A DNA stretch of 64,000 bases, taken from the NCBI GenBank assembly GCA_030549495.1, contig JAUIRK010001035.1:434001-498000 (forward strand). Direction: 5' to 3'. The notes below the pieces were generated by a model. The model saw nothing but the letters and a program-made list of their open reading frames with translations. It did no database searches and was not told the origin of the DNA. Position numbers and translations under genes: made by a program. Below are positions 12,201 through 22,459 of the stretch, one piece after another (position 1 is the first letter of the stretch; the number at the start of each line of letters is the position of its first letter). The stretch comes from Nectonema munidae (lineage: Eukaryota; Nematomorpha; Nectonematoida; Nectonematidae).

Positions 12201-15200
12201 GATATAAACATTTTAAGTTTTAAATTATAGAGAATATGTTCCTATATAGTTATGTTCTATGAAAAATATTTTTCCCGTTGAAAAATTTCACGGCTCTTTC
12301 TCAAATTCTTGATTAGATTTCAAATATCCATTTAATAACTTCGCCTTAAAACAATAAAAGCTAAACAAGCCTTTCAAATTTTTTTTGTTTACTGATTACA
12401 AATTAGTAAAATAATTAAAATTGCATGTTCAAAATATTTTTATATGAATTAATAAAAAAAAACGAACAAGAAAAGGCTTTTTAAATTTAAATAAAAATTT
12501 CAAATAGCTTTAAGAAAGAGATATACGTGTGTAAAACTTTCTTAACCTGTTAACGCCCAATGTCGAGTATAGTCGACTTTACAAAAATATAATCGTCTGC
12601 GTTTATCAAAGCTCATTAATACAAATCTTCTGCTTTACATTAGATATCGTCTGATTATTCTGATCGTTAACGGGTTAAGACAAAAAACGTGTCACAAAAC
12701 CTAACTTTACATTATTTGTTATATTTTTAAACAAGAATCACAAAGTACTACTACATCCAATTACTTCATTAATTCTCAAAAAAACATCAGACTTGTAAAA
12801 TTTTACCCAACCGAAAATTTTAGGCACCTCCCCCTGTCTCCTCCAATTCACTAGAATTTTTATGCGTTCTTGAAAGAATTCGTAGACCCGAAGCGATCAA
12901 CACTGATCACGTTGACTAACTGGTATAGAATAATGAAAAAATATTTGTGCATTTATCTGGATTTATTTCAAACAATTTTTTTAGCAAATGTTTGTATTGG
13001 CAATTTGGAAGTGTTTTTTCCATTGATATTAAACGAAATTCAAGCATCGCAACTCAATTTCAGTTTTATCTTTCAATCTTTAAAGGAGGTTAGTCTTTGA
13101 ATATTTTTCTTCTATTTTTCATCTGTAGTAATTAGGGACGTAGCGGATATTCTGAAAATATCCGGTTTGCCGATTATCCGCTAAAATTTCCCTAACCGAA
13201 ATTCGGTCGTACTTTAAATTTTACCGGATATTCAGATAATCCGGTTGGATAACATATTAAGTTACCATTATTTTGAGCAATAATACAAAGATATATATAT
13301 TTTATAAAACTATGCTTAATTTCATTACGATTATAGAGAAATTAAAAATAACTCAAAAATTTTTCTCTTTCTATTTTTCAAAAAATTATTTGATAAAATT
13401 TATAAAACTTTCATGTCAAATAAATTTTTTAACTAGTACCTATCAATTCTAAGTAATTAAACTTCAAATGTTAATTAACTTGAAAAAAAATCTACTTTTT
13501 CACAAGTGGCAAAATATTTAAAAATAAAATACAGTTGAAAAATTAAAAATCAAACTTGATCATTTTTAATGATGTTTTTTAAATTGATATAAAATAGTTT
13601 CGTTGTGTAAAATTAAAAATTTTAAGAAAAAAACATAATTAAAAAAATCATAAAAAAATTCCTTGCTTTAGTAAAAATATGAACTCTAATTACAAAATTA
13701 AAATGATATGATTTCAAAAATAAAATTTATTTTTAAACCCTCTCTGTAAATGCTTCCAATTTACAAGTTTTCCTATTTTTTTTAAAAGATTTTTAATTTG
13801 TTGTGAAATTTAAATAAATCCTATTAGATTATACTTTTTCTTTAACAATTAAATCGTTGAATAAAATAATTATGCGCAGTCGTTAATTTAATATCCGGTA
13901 AATCTTATCGGATATCCGAATCCGGGTCTTTTCAAAAGCCGAATATCCATTTATCTGGCTTTATTACTTATCTGGTACATCCCTATAGTAATTGAAACTT
14001 TTTATTGTGAATATTGCCATCTTTTAAACATTTTCTCGTTTATATATCTGATTTTAGTAATTAATTCTTGCTATATTTTAAAATATTGGAATCGCATCGG
14101 AAAATTTCGTTAGTACTTTCCGATACCTCAGTCCCGATTCTTTTTATTTTTAGGAGTATTTAAAAGATTTAGATTTTTAAACCTATTTTAAAATTTAAAT
14201 AAATTAGCTTTAAATGTTATTTACCTCGATTTATTGATGTTATCTAAACATAAAATAATTAAATAAATTTTTAACTTTACACATAGGACAATTAAGAAAC
14301 GACATCTTACAAAACTTTGGTATCGTCCCATCTCTATGATTTTCGTTATTTTCGTGAATATTATCTAATAATAATAATCAGCGTATTTGCATATGCGTCA
14401 TTCTAGGTCATTGGTAACGTCTCAAGTAGTAAAGATCGTGCAGCTGTTTCATACTTACACCAATACCTTACTGTTCTCACGAACTCACTCTTCACGCACG
14501 CGACCTCCTTTTCTCAGGATGGCACTTGCCAGCTGATTTCTGAATGTTTAGGGAAGCTAACTCTTCTTTTCCCACAAGAACTGTTTGCTCAACTTTTTGA
14601 AAGGTGCAAAACTTCAAATGAAACGGATATCAAAGCAACAGTTATTTCTGCCCTTTCTTATAGTATTTCCGATGTTCAAGTTTACTCGATTATCTCCATC
14701 TCTTAGATTTAATTACTTTCCCATTATTCATAAAATAGAGTGATAATGAAGTCTTTGACTCGCTTCTTTGCCAACACTTTCCAGATTTCTTAAGCATGGT
14801 TAACGACGAAGATCTTAACGTTGTACGATTGTGCCTAACGGCATTGAACGCTGTTGCCCACCATAAACCAGCCTTGCTCTCCACTCAACTTCTTTCAAGC
14901 TACCTATCTGACGTATATTCAAGAACAAAAGTTAGGACAGAGTTGATACAAGAAGTAGAAATGGGCCCATTCAAGCATGCTGTGGACAAAGGTCTAGATG
15001 TTCGAAAGGTATGTCCAATTTTTTCAGTTTCAATACTCGTAATAATCAATGTAAATATATAGGCTGCTTTTGAGTACATGTATAGTTTGCTTGAGTGCTG
15101 TCTAGACAAATTGGATATTTCGCAATACATGCTTCATTTCATAGCAGCACTTCGTGATCACTACGATATTAAGATGTTAGCTCATTTGATTTTGATTCGC

Positions 15201-15618
15201 TTAGCAAATATTTCCCCACCCTCTATCATACCCTGTAAGCTCACTCTACATTCGTTTCCTGATGTCTCATGTTTTCAAGTTTTTTCTTCACTTTAGACTT
15301 AGAAAAATGCTTAGACGCCTTAAAAGAAACTTGTTCTAGTAAAGTCAAGATGAATTCAGTTAAACAAGAGCATGAAAAACAAGATGAACTGAAGAGATCT
15401 GCCTTAAGAGTTTATTTCTCTCTCGTATCCGTGCCAGTTCTAGGTTACAGTTTGGAATCATTCCAATTTACTTTTACTTTCATTTTTACTTTGCAGAAAA
15501 ACAACCTAGTATGAATACTTTTCTAATAATGATAAAATCAAATGAAGAGCTAAATTCAATGTATGATACAATCAAGGGTGAAAATCTAAATTTGCCAGGC
15601 ATTGCAATTAAAATTTGA
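5873..15618 (+). CDS. CAND1: CAND1, cullin-associated NEDD8-dissociated protein 1 (N-terminus outside window)
   Basis: CAND1 is a HEAT-repeat solenoid that wraps unneddylated cullin-RBX1 and exchanges substrate receptors of SCF-type ubiquitin ligases. Exons with matching phase: 5873-5939, 5998-6096, 6154-6280, 7337-7505, 8178-8580, 8631-8736, 8789-8997, 9055-9542, 9596-10123, 10172-10460, 12985-13088, 14407-14679, 14739-15008, 15063-15234, 15297-15443, 15497-15618. They total 3573 nt, or 1190 codons plus TGA. Diagnostic segments include LQLEALEILATLLEKYA, SRLAVRKRSMI, YTRTYIQCI, SFDPNYNYDEEEEE, SSFLRKNQRRLRLESLS, VEMGPFKHAVDKGLDVRK, DHYDIKML and EHEKQDELKRSA. The first visible exon aligns near residue 146 of human CAND1, so about 145 residues are missing here. 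All joins use GT-AG. The gene looks intact but is divergent in its middle third. Confidence 0.93.
6097..6153 (+). other. 57-nt CAND1 intron, multiple of three and stop-free
   Basis: It begins GTAAAGATC and ends TTATTCACAG. Its translation in the host frame is open. Evidence that it is an intron is the length match to human CAND1 once it is removed. Confidence 0.75.
6281..7336 (+). other. CAND1 intron carrying a LINE fragment
   Basis: The 1056-nt intron is non-coding on the + strand. Its only recognised content is the antisense LINE tail at 6546-6790. The acceptor TTTTTGCTTTTAG at 7324-7336 is strong. Confidence 0.7.
6546..6790 (-). mobile_element. 5'-truncated LINE, C-terminal end of reverse transcriptase ORF
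   Basis: On the minus strand an open frame reads about 80 residues to a stop at 6546-6548. It contains NFLSFGHVNRRPSGDLIKEA, then GKSGRPKMTWIEIVKKDMSK, then NRDEWRRKIMRD. This is the typical tail of non-LTR retrotransposon reverse transcriptases, with an FGHV-RR segment, a GRP-TW segment and a final D-WR. Only the last part is present, which fits 5' truncation on insertion. It lies antisense in a CAND1 intron. The clade (RTE, Jockey or CR1-like) cannot be assigned from so short a piece. Confidence 0.78.
7337..8736 (+). CDS. CAND1: CAND1 exons d-f (includes acidic loop)
   Basis: Exon 7337-7505 ends YVEQ. Exon 8178-8580 encodes ISELCLRFLSFDPNYNYDEE and then a long Asp/Glu-rich segment ending EDDDDDDLSWKLRR. 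Exon 8631-8736 encodes REENVKVDILQLYKTL. Human CAND1 has the same order: DPNYNYDDEDED, an acidic stretch, and DDDMSWKVRR. The acidic segment here is longer than in vertebrates as I recall them and includes NNLKKTPSYEDSMDLDYDE. Confidence 0.88.
7506..8177 (+). other. CAND1 intron, TTAGTT-rich
   Basis: The 672-nt intron has a stretch at about 7620-7840 rich in GTTAATTAGTTT-like words, a worn simple repeat. A block near 7905-7940 with AGGGCTCCGGCTCC may be the edge of an old DNA transposon. Nothing in it appears to code. Confidence 0.6.
8789..10460 (+). CDS. CAND1: CAND1 exons g-j (central HEAT repeats)
   Basis: Exons 8789-8997, 9055-9542, 9596-10123 and 10172-10460 are separated by introns of 57, 53 and 48 nt. 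Matches to CAND1 include LRNDSYLKIEVLS-like sequence after splicing out 8998-9054, SFYKISSQALTL, LNNEVTRLAAVKTMNLIA, SSFLRKNQRRLRLESLSTLA, NVSKCVAAIIL and FALSYALG. This is the most divergent part of the protein. The 48-nt intron 10124-10171 contains a stop, while 8998-9054 does not. Confidence 0.85.
8998..9054 (+). other. 57-nt CAND1 intron, multiple of three and stop-free
   Basis: It runs from GTATCTTTAA to GTGTTATTTAG. Splicing gives HFR-NDSYLKIEVLS, which aligns with the vertebrate LNDKSSSSNLKIDALS. Reading through would insert 19 residues without a stop. Confidence 0.72.
11199..11290 (+). pseudogene. Duplicated CAND1 exon fragment in a CAND1 intron
   Basis: The sequence closely repeats 9275-9391 of the functional exon. 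The shared core includes AACATTTGTATCTACACTTC and GAACAAGTTTTGCGAGAAAA. Compared with the source it has small losses near 11230 and a gap of about 20 bp before CATTATTTC. The copy is in the same orientation but frame-broken and lacks splice sites, so it is a non-functional relic of a local duplication or gene-conversion event. It may be older than the intron's present state. Confidence 0.85.
12129..12212 (+). repeat. Dispersed repeat, copy 1 (pair at 26790-26872)
   Basis: It shares ATAATCAAGGC, AACTTGTG-ATTCTA, TACATTAATTTA-CT and TTCAGTTAC-GTAATCAATAG with 26790-26872, in the same orientation. No ends or coding sequence were recognised. Confidence 0.7.
12546..12674. mobile_element. piggyBac-type MITE, diverged copy
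   Basis: It is flanked by TTAA at 12542-12545 and 12675-12678. Inverted ends read CCTGTTAACG and CGTTAACGGG. Internal words ATCGTCTGCG and GATATCGTCTG match the copies at 20331, 52276 and 62103. The near-palindrome GTCGAGTATAGTCGAC at 12562-12577 sits where other copies carry a different one. Confidence 0.75.
12985..15618 (+). CDS. CAND1: CAND1 exons k-p (C-terminal HEAT repeats and tail)
   Basis: Exons 12985-13088, 14407-14679, 14739-15008, 15063-15234, 15297-15443 and 15497-15618 encode NVCIGNLEVFFPLILNEI, SECLGKLTLLFPQELF, VNDEDLNVVRLCLTALNAVA, VEMGPFKHAVDKGLDVRK, AAFEYMYSLLECCLDKLDI, VKMNSVKQEHEKQDELKRSA and SNEELNSMYDTIKG. These follow human CAND1 closely and are the best conserved part. 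The last join, CTAG donor at 15443 to 15497, restores VLEKQPSMNTF. The stop is TGA at 15616-15618, and AATAAA-like signals follow from about 15668. Confidence 0.92.
13134..13985. mobile_element. hAT-type MITE in a CAND1 intron
   Basis: An 852-bp element has ends AGGGACGTAGCGGATATTC and (reversed) TAGGGATGTACCAGATAA. It is flanked by an exact 8-bp duplication TAGTAATT at 13126-13133 and 13986-13993. Both sub-terminal regions carry several ATATCCGG words. There is no open frame, so it is non-autonomous. A second hAT-like end (GGTATCGTCCCATCTCTA) lies at about 14319-14336 in the same intron. Confidence 0.8.
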
Positions 15619-16240
15619 TCCGAAGACGCGTTATCTATTCATTTCTTTAATTCTTTGTGATATTTTTTAAATAAATATTTTTTCTTTCCATTTTTTAAAT
15701 TCTTATGTGAATAAAATAGTCTGTTTTCTCATTTTCACTTTTCAAATTCAGTTTCATTGCATTCAAAATATAATTGGCAAACAATTGAAAAAGATAAAAT
15801 GTATATAAAAATTTTTTGACAATAGCTATATCTTCACATATTGGTATCTGTAATAGCTATTGTAACCCTAACTGCTTGAAAATTTTCTGATTTCTTACCC
15901 GTATTAGTGAAATAATGATTGAAATCTTAGCTAATAATATAAAGGTTCAAAGATTTGCCATTCACAAGGCAGAAACTTCTTCTTCACGGTCAATATCTTT
16001 ATTGAAACACTCAATACTAGATTTTACACCATAGCTTCTCAAAGGATTACGAGTATAAAGAATTAGAGTTACTATTTTTTTAATTTACATATATGTCCTA
16101 CAAGTTTTATCTGAAATTAATTTCCTAGGCAGAAGAAGAATACAATATATTACAATAAAATAAAAATATTTGTATTTATCAATAAAATGATTTTTAGTTT
16201 AAAATATAATTTTTTTTTTCAAACTCAATAAAACATAAAT
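15619..16240. other. CAND1 3' flank, no gene
   Basis: Holds the presumed CAND1 3' UTR with AATAAA-like signals at about 15668 and 15710. The rest is AT-rich and shows no coding signal. Confidence 0.6.
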
Positions 16241-16245
16241 TTAAA

Positions 16246-17526
16246 ATGGCTTCACTTAATTTACGCATAAATCTTATAACAAATTTGAGTCCTTTTGAAG
16301 TGTTTTGCGAAGTTGTTTCTGACTTGAAAAACTTTATCAACCTTTTAGTGGTACAAAGTAACCTTTATGCAGAACAGAATGGAGTGAATTTTGAAGTGAG
16401 TGATGAAGAAATGAGAGCTTTTTTGGGAATGAATAATGGGGTATCATGTATTACCTGGTCTACACGATTATTGGTCGGCTGAACCGGATTTAAATGTTCC
16501 TTTTGTATCAAATGTTATGCCTAGAGAACGTTTCGACGCTATTAGATCGAATCTTCATTTCAATGACAACTCAAAAATCATGATAAAGGTTTCAAAGTGA
16601 AACCCATCATTGAACTTTTCAGCAAATCTTTTTTAAAAGCACGAGCACCAATTTTGAATCAGTCGATAGAAGAACTAATGATATCATTCAAGGGTAGAGA
16701 CTCTAAGAAACAGTATATCAAAAACAAACCAAAAAAATGGGGTTGAAAGTTTTTTGTAGATGTTCAAGTGATGATGGATATCTTTATGAATTCGATATTT
16801 ATACAGGCAAAAAATAAGAGTGTGAAGAAGTATTTGGACCGAATTGGGTATTGAAATTGACAGAAAAACTTCAGGGTTTATCCTGCTATGTTTTTTCGAC
16901 AATTATTCCTCATCAGTAAACTTGATGAATATTTTATACAACCATAAAATATTTTCAATTGCAACAATCAACAAATCATGGAGAGGTTATCAAATTTTAA
17001 GTGTTTTATTCAGCCAAAACAAATATATGTGTTACAAAATGGTACGATAATAAATCATTAATTTTGATTTCAAATTTTTTCGATGGCAAGGACGTTACTG
17101 TTTCAAGAAGAGGAAAAAGGTTTTACTGATAAAATCGAAATATGCTGTCCTGTCATGGTCAAGAAATATAATCAAAGCATGAATTGTGTAGATATACTTG
17201 ATCAGAAAATAAGCTATTATATAAATGATAGAAGATATTGTAAAAAGTATTATAGTAAAATTTTCTTCTACTTGTTTACAGTTTGCCTGGTGAATTCTCA
17301 CATCATTTTCACTAAGAATTCTGATAAAATTTATGATTTGAAACACTTTATTAGAATTATTGCGAGAGAGTTAATCCACAATTTTAGTTCAAGAATAGAG
17401 CTGCACCAAACTTCATATTGTCTAAAAGAGTTTCACAAAGTAGGACACATGTCCCACCGGTGGGGAATGGGATTTTTTCAGTGGGGCATAGAAAACTTGG
17501 TGAAAATTTTTATAAATTTGTGTTAA
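16246..17526 (+). mobile_element. piggyBac-like transposase, broken
   Basis: Pieces of a piggyBac transposase lie in order on the + strand. The N-terminal DDE-flanking part is LSPFEVFCEVVSDLKNFINL with LLVVQSNLYAEQNGV and EEMRAFLGM (16280-16440). It continues in other frames with NVMPRERFDAIRSNLHFND, IEELMISFKGRDSKKQYIKN and FFVDVQVMMD (about 16500-16770). The C-terminal part at 17083-17526 has CCPVMVKKYNQSMNCVDILD, YYINDRRYCKKYYSKIFFYL and VNSHIIF, the usual piggyBac GVD-LDQ-ISYY-I-RR block. Stops and frame changes break it. Terminal CCC/TTAA ends could not be placed. It may be related to the source of the TTAA-flanked MITEs, but that is inference. Confidence 0.85.
17443..17463. repeat. Two adjoining palindromes at the end of a piggyBac relic
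   Basis: GGACACATGTCC (near-palindrome) overlaps CCACCGGTGG (perfect palindrome) by one base. Both sit inside the C-terminal coding part of the piggyBac relic. They recall the near-end palindromes of the MITEs in this window. Confidence 0.6.
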
Positions 17527-17989
17527 GATATACTTTTTTCATGAACTTTGAACGATACTTACAATTTAAATTTTTAAAAAGAGATTTTTAAAGTATTCAA
17601 GATTGTTTTTATTATTTTATTTTTCTATAATGACTAACGTTCTTTTCTCAAGAACATAATAAAAATCAAGTTTTTTGAAAAGAATAAAAAATATTTTTTA
17701 AATCTGATTTATTTTTACATGAAAAGACAACAACCTATAAGTAAATTAAAATGTCCGCTCCTTATTTTTGAAAATCGAAAATTTAGCTTTGTCACCAGAG
17801 TTTTTTTTAAAAGGTAAGTAGAAGCTTTTTTTTGTAAGGTATTTAAAAAATTTTCTTAGATTAACAAATATCAATAACTTAAATTTTTATTATTAACTTA
17901 ACATATATAAAGCTTAATTTCGGCATCTTTTAATTTTAAAAATTATTGTATATACTTATTTACTTACTATATATTTATTTCCATTTATA

Positions 17990-19670
17990 TAAGCTAAAAA
18001 ATTACTGAAATTTTTTTAAATATAAATGAGTGAAAAAATTATATAAAAAAATCCATAAATATTCAGAAGACTTTTTGAAAAACGGATTTATTCCTTCACT
18101 TCATGATGAAAACTTAACTTTTTGCCTCATTTGCAATCAATGTTTATCAAATGAATCGATGAAAACAAATCGTCTTCCTTTACATTTGAAAACTAAACAT
18201 TTAAAGTACTTCAATTCAGATTTGGATTATTTTAAGTCTTTGAAAGTAAAATTTCAAAGAAAAAAAATAAATTATTTGTTCAAGAAACAAGCTATTGATT
18301 TCAATTTCACTCTCAAAGCCAGTTACAAAATTTCATTACTAATTGCTAAAACTGGAAAAAATCATACCATAGGTGAGGACTTGATAAAACCATCAATATC
18401 CAAATTCATTAATAAGTTCTTGAAAAAGACGATAATGCTGTTCACTCAATGTCATTAAGTAACAACTCAGTCAGCCGGAGAATTGATGAAATGGGTACGA
18501 TATTGAAATGCAGATAGTTGAAAAATTGAAGTCAACAAAATTTTCATTGCAATTAGATGAATCAATTTTTATAAATAGTCAAGCTTTGCTATTAGCATTT
18601 GTGAGATATATTGATAAGGGTGAGTTTAATGAAAAAATGCTGTTTTGTGAATCAATAGATACAACTACTACAGCATGTAATATTTTTTACAAAATCAAAA
18701 ATTACTTTGACGAAAAAAAGATACCGATGAAAAACTGACTTTGTTAGACTTATGACACATACAGAAGTAAGATGGCTTTGAATTGATTTATGCAATTATT
18801 TGATCTTATCAAAGATTTTTTGAGTGATAAGTCTGAAATGAAATATTTGCTCACTAATTGTAGAGAAGCATTTTTGAGTTACCTAACGGATTTTTTTGAA
18901 AAACTGAATGTTCATAAGCAACTTTAAGGCTCGAATAAAATACTGATTGATGCAAAATTCAAAATACTTGTTTTTGTTTCATTTATTGAAGCATGTGAAA
19001 AAAATATTCAACAAAAAAGTTTGATCAATTTTATTGATTGAAAGAAAATGGAGCAAGTGATTCAGCTGTAAAAATTATTGTTGATCATTTGAAAAACTTA
19101 GCGTTGGAGCTTGGAGAAAGGTTTTCTGACCTTAAAAATCTTAAGTTTCTTAATTGAGTGGTGCAGCCAATGTTAATTGATATTTCGGAGGTTACAATGG
19201 AATACCAAGAAGAAATTTCTGAAATTCAAAATGACGAATCTGTTAAAATTTTGTTCAACATGAAAAAAAAAATTGTGATTAAACAGATAATGTGGTTTAA
19301 ACTTACAAAATTAGTCCCCAACATAAATGATCTTTGTAAGAGTCATCAAGCACATGGATCCCATTGAAATTTATATCATACAAAAAAATTTTCATTATTA
19401 GGGGTCTTTCACAATTGACGTCAACTAAAACTGGGGGGAGGGGGGTATCCAAAGTTGACATAAGTCGATTTTGTTAAGTGATGATATATCTAAAAGTTGA
19501 CATGAGGGGAGGGAGTTGGAATTTATCAAAAAAAAGGTTGACGTCAATTGTGAACGACCCCTTACAAAAATTTAAAAGTAAAATATATATATTGTGATAA
19601 ATTTTTTGGGGGCATGAGAAATATTATAATCTCCAAGTGGGCATGACTCAAAAAAGTTTGGGAAACACTG
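17990..19670 (+). mobile_element. hAT element, ZBED5-like transposase, broken
   Basis: A BED-type zinc finger and early transposase are encoded at 18030-18458. YSEDFLKNGFIPSL leads into CLICNQCLSNESMK with RLPLHLKTKH, followed by LKASYKISLLIAKTGKNHTI. The next frame at 18508-18738 has KFSLQLDESIFINSQALLLA, FVRYIDKGE and MLFCESIDTTTT, the catalytic-core region. THTEVRWL follows near 18755. The right end is recognisable: reversed, CAGTGTTTCCCAAACTTTTT ends at 19670. The left end was not found, so the start is approximate. Multiple stops and frame changes mean no activity is expected. A Harbinger-type MITE (19401-19561) has inserted near its right end. Confidence 0.82.
19401..19561. mobile_element. 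PIF/Harbinger-type MITE
   Basis: 161 bp with inverted ends GGGGTCTTTCACAATTGACG and (reversed) GGGGTCGTTCACAATTGACG, flanked by TTA on both sides (19398-19400 and 19562-19564). The 3-bp TTA duplication is typical of Harbinger. It has no coding capacity. It sits inside the relic of the hAT element. Confidence 0.8.
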
Positions 19671-19935
19671 AGCTATAGTCATCCCACGGCCATCAGAAAG
19701 TGAGCATGTGATGTTGAAATCCATCAAAAGAAATATCGAAAATCGAACCAACAACTCTTGTTCAAAATAAGTTTTTTGTGTTTCACGGCAAATAGAAATT
19801 GTTTCGCCCTTTATCATAAATAATTTCAAATTTTCATAAATAAATTTTTTGTTTTAAAATTAAAGTTATCATGGTATAAAATTAAATGTTTCTTCTAAGA
19901 CTCTTCTAAATCATTTTTGTCACTTACTGCCCATA

Positions 19936-19951
19936 GGGACAAATATGTCCC
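19936..19951. repeat. GGGACA..TGTCCC near-palindrome next to TTACTGCCCAT
   Basis: GGGACAAATATGTCCC follows TTACTGCCCATA, an arrangement like the near-end palindromes of the piggyBac-type MITEs. No opposite end was found, so it is only a candidate element edge. Confidence 0.35.
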
Positions 19952-20330
19952 ATTTCAGTGTAAAGAACTGAAGAATAGGTTTGTGTTTATTTTATCTAAT
20001 TTTTTATTTAAAATTCAAATGAATATTTTCGCAAGCCGTTCTATCATCAATCAAAATTTTGATCGACATCTGATGATTATCGGAAAAATTTGTATACAGT
20101 AAAATCTCTTAATTTGACCACCTCTTTATTTACACCAATTGCATAAAGTTGTTTTTGACTATTATTATTTTAACTCAAAAACATTCTATATTTTACCACT
20201 TCTCTACACTGAACAATCACCGTAGGGTTTCTTATCCGCGTGCGAATCAAATTTAGGTGACATTTTTTTAGTAAATAGTTCGACATTGTATTAACAAATA
20301 TTTTTTCAAAAATTTATTTTTTACATTTAA

Positions 20331-20462
20331 CCCATTTAAGACCAAACAAAACAGACGATATCTAAAAAAAAACGCAGACGATTTATATTCAAAGTCATTG
20401 AAAAAAGCAGACGAAGATGAAATTACTTATGTTCCAAAATAGGAACATTGGTCGTAAATGGG
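20331..20462. mobile_element. piggyBac-type MITE, well-preserved copy
   Basis: 132 bp flanked by TTAA at 20327-20330 and 20463-20466. Ends are CCCATTTAAGACCAA and (reversed) CCCATTTACGACCAA. Internal words AGACGATATC, ACGCAGACGATTTATATT and GCAGACGAAGATGAAAT recur in the other copies. TGTTCCAAAATAGGAACA at 20430-20447 is the near-end palindrome. Confidence 0.85.
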
Positions 20463-20861
20463 TTAATGTAGTCAGAATTTCAACCATAGGTAATATTTTA
20501 TATTCATAAATTTCAGCTGGAACATGGCTTGTTTTTCATAATTAAGGATTTGTTTAAACTCAAAAGGAAGAATGGGTGGGTGGTAAGCCCATTTTCATTA
20601 ATTATGAAATCTAGAAGAAAGTTTATAGGAAGATTTTAGTGAACTTAAATGGAATGAAATTAATTAGTTTTAAAAAGATTTTTGCTATTTTTACATTGTC
20701 TCCAAGATGGACGATTTTTACATTTACTCCAAACTAGATGGATGATTTTTACATTTACTCCAACCTCAGTGGGCGATTTATACAATAAAGTTAAGAGAAA
20801 CCCTGATATGAATCATACTTCAATTTAATTTTATCAACTTCAATACAATTTTTCGCGCTTA

Positions 20862-21352
20862 TAGTGGTTCCCAACCTTTTTTTACACTGATGCATATTTG
20901 TTGAACTTAGCAAACTGTATGCACCAATAAGATAAAATCTAATATTTCAGCAAAAACTATTTGCATACGATATGAAAATAAAACAAAAGAAATGTAAACA
21001 ATACAAACGTATAAGTTGAGATTACAAAAAAAATGTAACTGTAATTGGCATACTTAGATTACTCCAAATTTTTAGAAGTTTTATTGGCAAAATTTTGAGA
21101 AAATTAAAAACTATTTTTACTTATTGAGATCGAACATAATTTGTAAAATAAACTATGGGAAATGTTTTTTATTTTTATTATATTTTTGTGTTTAAAATTT
21201 AATGGTTACTATAATAATAGTTGATATTTTATATAATTGTAGTAAAATTTTTAAAGCAGAAATTTAAATCAATAAAGAGTAATACTTGTAATGTATTAAT
21301 AATATATTTTGCGGCATCTTCAACGAATCCTACGGCCGGGTAAGAACGACTG
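20862..21352. mobile_element. hAT-type MITE
   Basis: The left end (T)AGTGGTTCCCAACC matches the reversed right end CAGTCGTTCTTACCC. Flanking octamers GCGCTTAT-like and GCTCTAAA-like agree only in part, as expected for an old duplication. No transposase is present. Confidence 0.5.
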
Positions 21353-22450
21353 CTCTAAAGCGACCATATGTTGTAATAATGCTTTGTATACATGAAATTT
21401 AATAGTAGTCGTCCTTATGCTCTGTATAATTTTTTTCATTTATCTCACATCTAATTGTAGTTCTACGTTAATATAAAAATAATGTTTGGTTTCAAAATTT
21501 ATGAATTGACGGAAGAAAAATAATGTTTCATATATCCTGTACTAATTGTCCTAAACTATGTTTAAAATAAAAAGATTTATTACTACTATAAAGTAAAAAA
21601 GCATAGCACAATTTGGTAAGTTTATCTATCTTATCGACCACTTTGCTGACACCTGATCTAAACCTACCATTTCATTAAATCGACCATTTTGCAAGTCTCT
21701 TAGTGGTCCATCTAAAAAGGTTTTATTATGTGTTCCAATATATAAAATATATTATTCTAAATTTTCAAGGTTGACAGTTTTTGTCATGAGAGGGTTATTC
21801 AACTACCACGAAAATGGAATCAAAAGATAAAGCTAGCGATTTTCAAAAAAAATTCAAAGCTGACATCAGAGACTCATTCTACCATGAAAATTGTATCAAA
21901 AGACGCAGATAGCCATTTTAAGAAAAGTCACGAAGTTTGAATGCATATAATTCGGCCAATTTTATACAATAGAAGTTTTGGTCGGTGTAGTATAATTCAA
22001 GCCTTCAAGCATCACTTCATCTTTTCCATTATCAAATCTCCTCTCCACTTATTTTATCACTCGAGCTTAATTGTAAAAACCTTGCTATTAACTTCAATTA
22101 CACAAATCATGTTAATATATATTACACTCATTTTCTATCTGTTTATTCACCCTGTTGTCCTGTTCGTTGTTGCTGTTTTCTAACTCCTGATGTTAGTAAG
22201 ACATTTCACTTCTTTCTTTTGCACTTTTATTCCAACTACATTTCATGGTGTTAAATAAAGAGTTTATTTTGTATCGCTTTTATCACAACAGTCGGTAACA
22301 GGACTAAATCCGTCATGGAGAAACTCTTATCTAACAAAAATAGCAGTACATTCGTTTGCTCGTTTTTCTAACAAATTTTGAAAATGTTATTTACATAGTT
22401 TTACTGAATCTTCTTACAAAGCGTTTATCTAGAAATCATTTTACTTCCAC
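21353..22450. other. Stretch without a recognised gene
   Basis: AT-rich and non-coding. A segment at about 22190-22310 has a polyadenylation-like AAATAAAG followed by TTGTATCGC, which resembles the edge of a repeat, but no partner was found. Confidence 0.4.
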
Positions 22451-22459
22451 CCATAAAAG

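Larger units (their letters stand above)
10461..12984 (+). other. Large CAND1 intron with exon relic and repeats
   Basis: This 2524-nt intron contains a worn copy of part of a CAND1 exon (11199-11290), a dispersed repeat (12129-12212) and a piggyBac-type MITE (12546-12674). The remainder is AT-rich and shows no coding potential. Phase 1 is kept across it: ALG joins A-NVCIGNLEVF. Confidence 0.75.
20097..21730. mobile_element. Possible pogo/Tc1-type element interrupted by two MITEs
   Basis: The left edge TA-CAGTAAAATCTCTTAATTT with GACCACC inside resembles the reversed right edge CATAATAAAACCTTTTTAG with GGACCACT. If both ends belong together, the element was later hit by the piggyBac-type MITE at 20331 and the hAT MITE at 20862. 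The right flank is not TA, and no transposase is visible, so this is tentative. Confidence 0.3.

Noticed and set aside
15431-15440. Donor GTTCTAG at 15437 in the penultimate CAND1 exon
   Set aside because: It gives a stop soon after the join; the donor at 15444 restores the conserved C-terminus.
22100-22310. Sequence resembling the 3' edge of an LTR (AAATAAAG, then TTGTATCGC and an ACA end)
   Set aside because: No partner repeat, primer-binding site or internal element was found; a few motifs are not enough to call an old LTR element.
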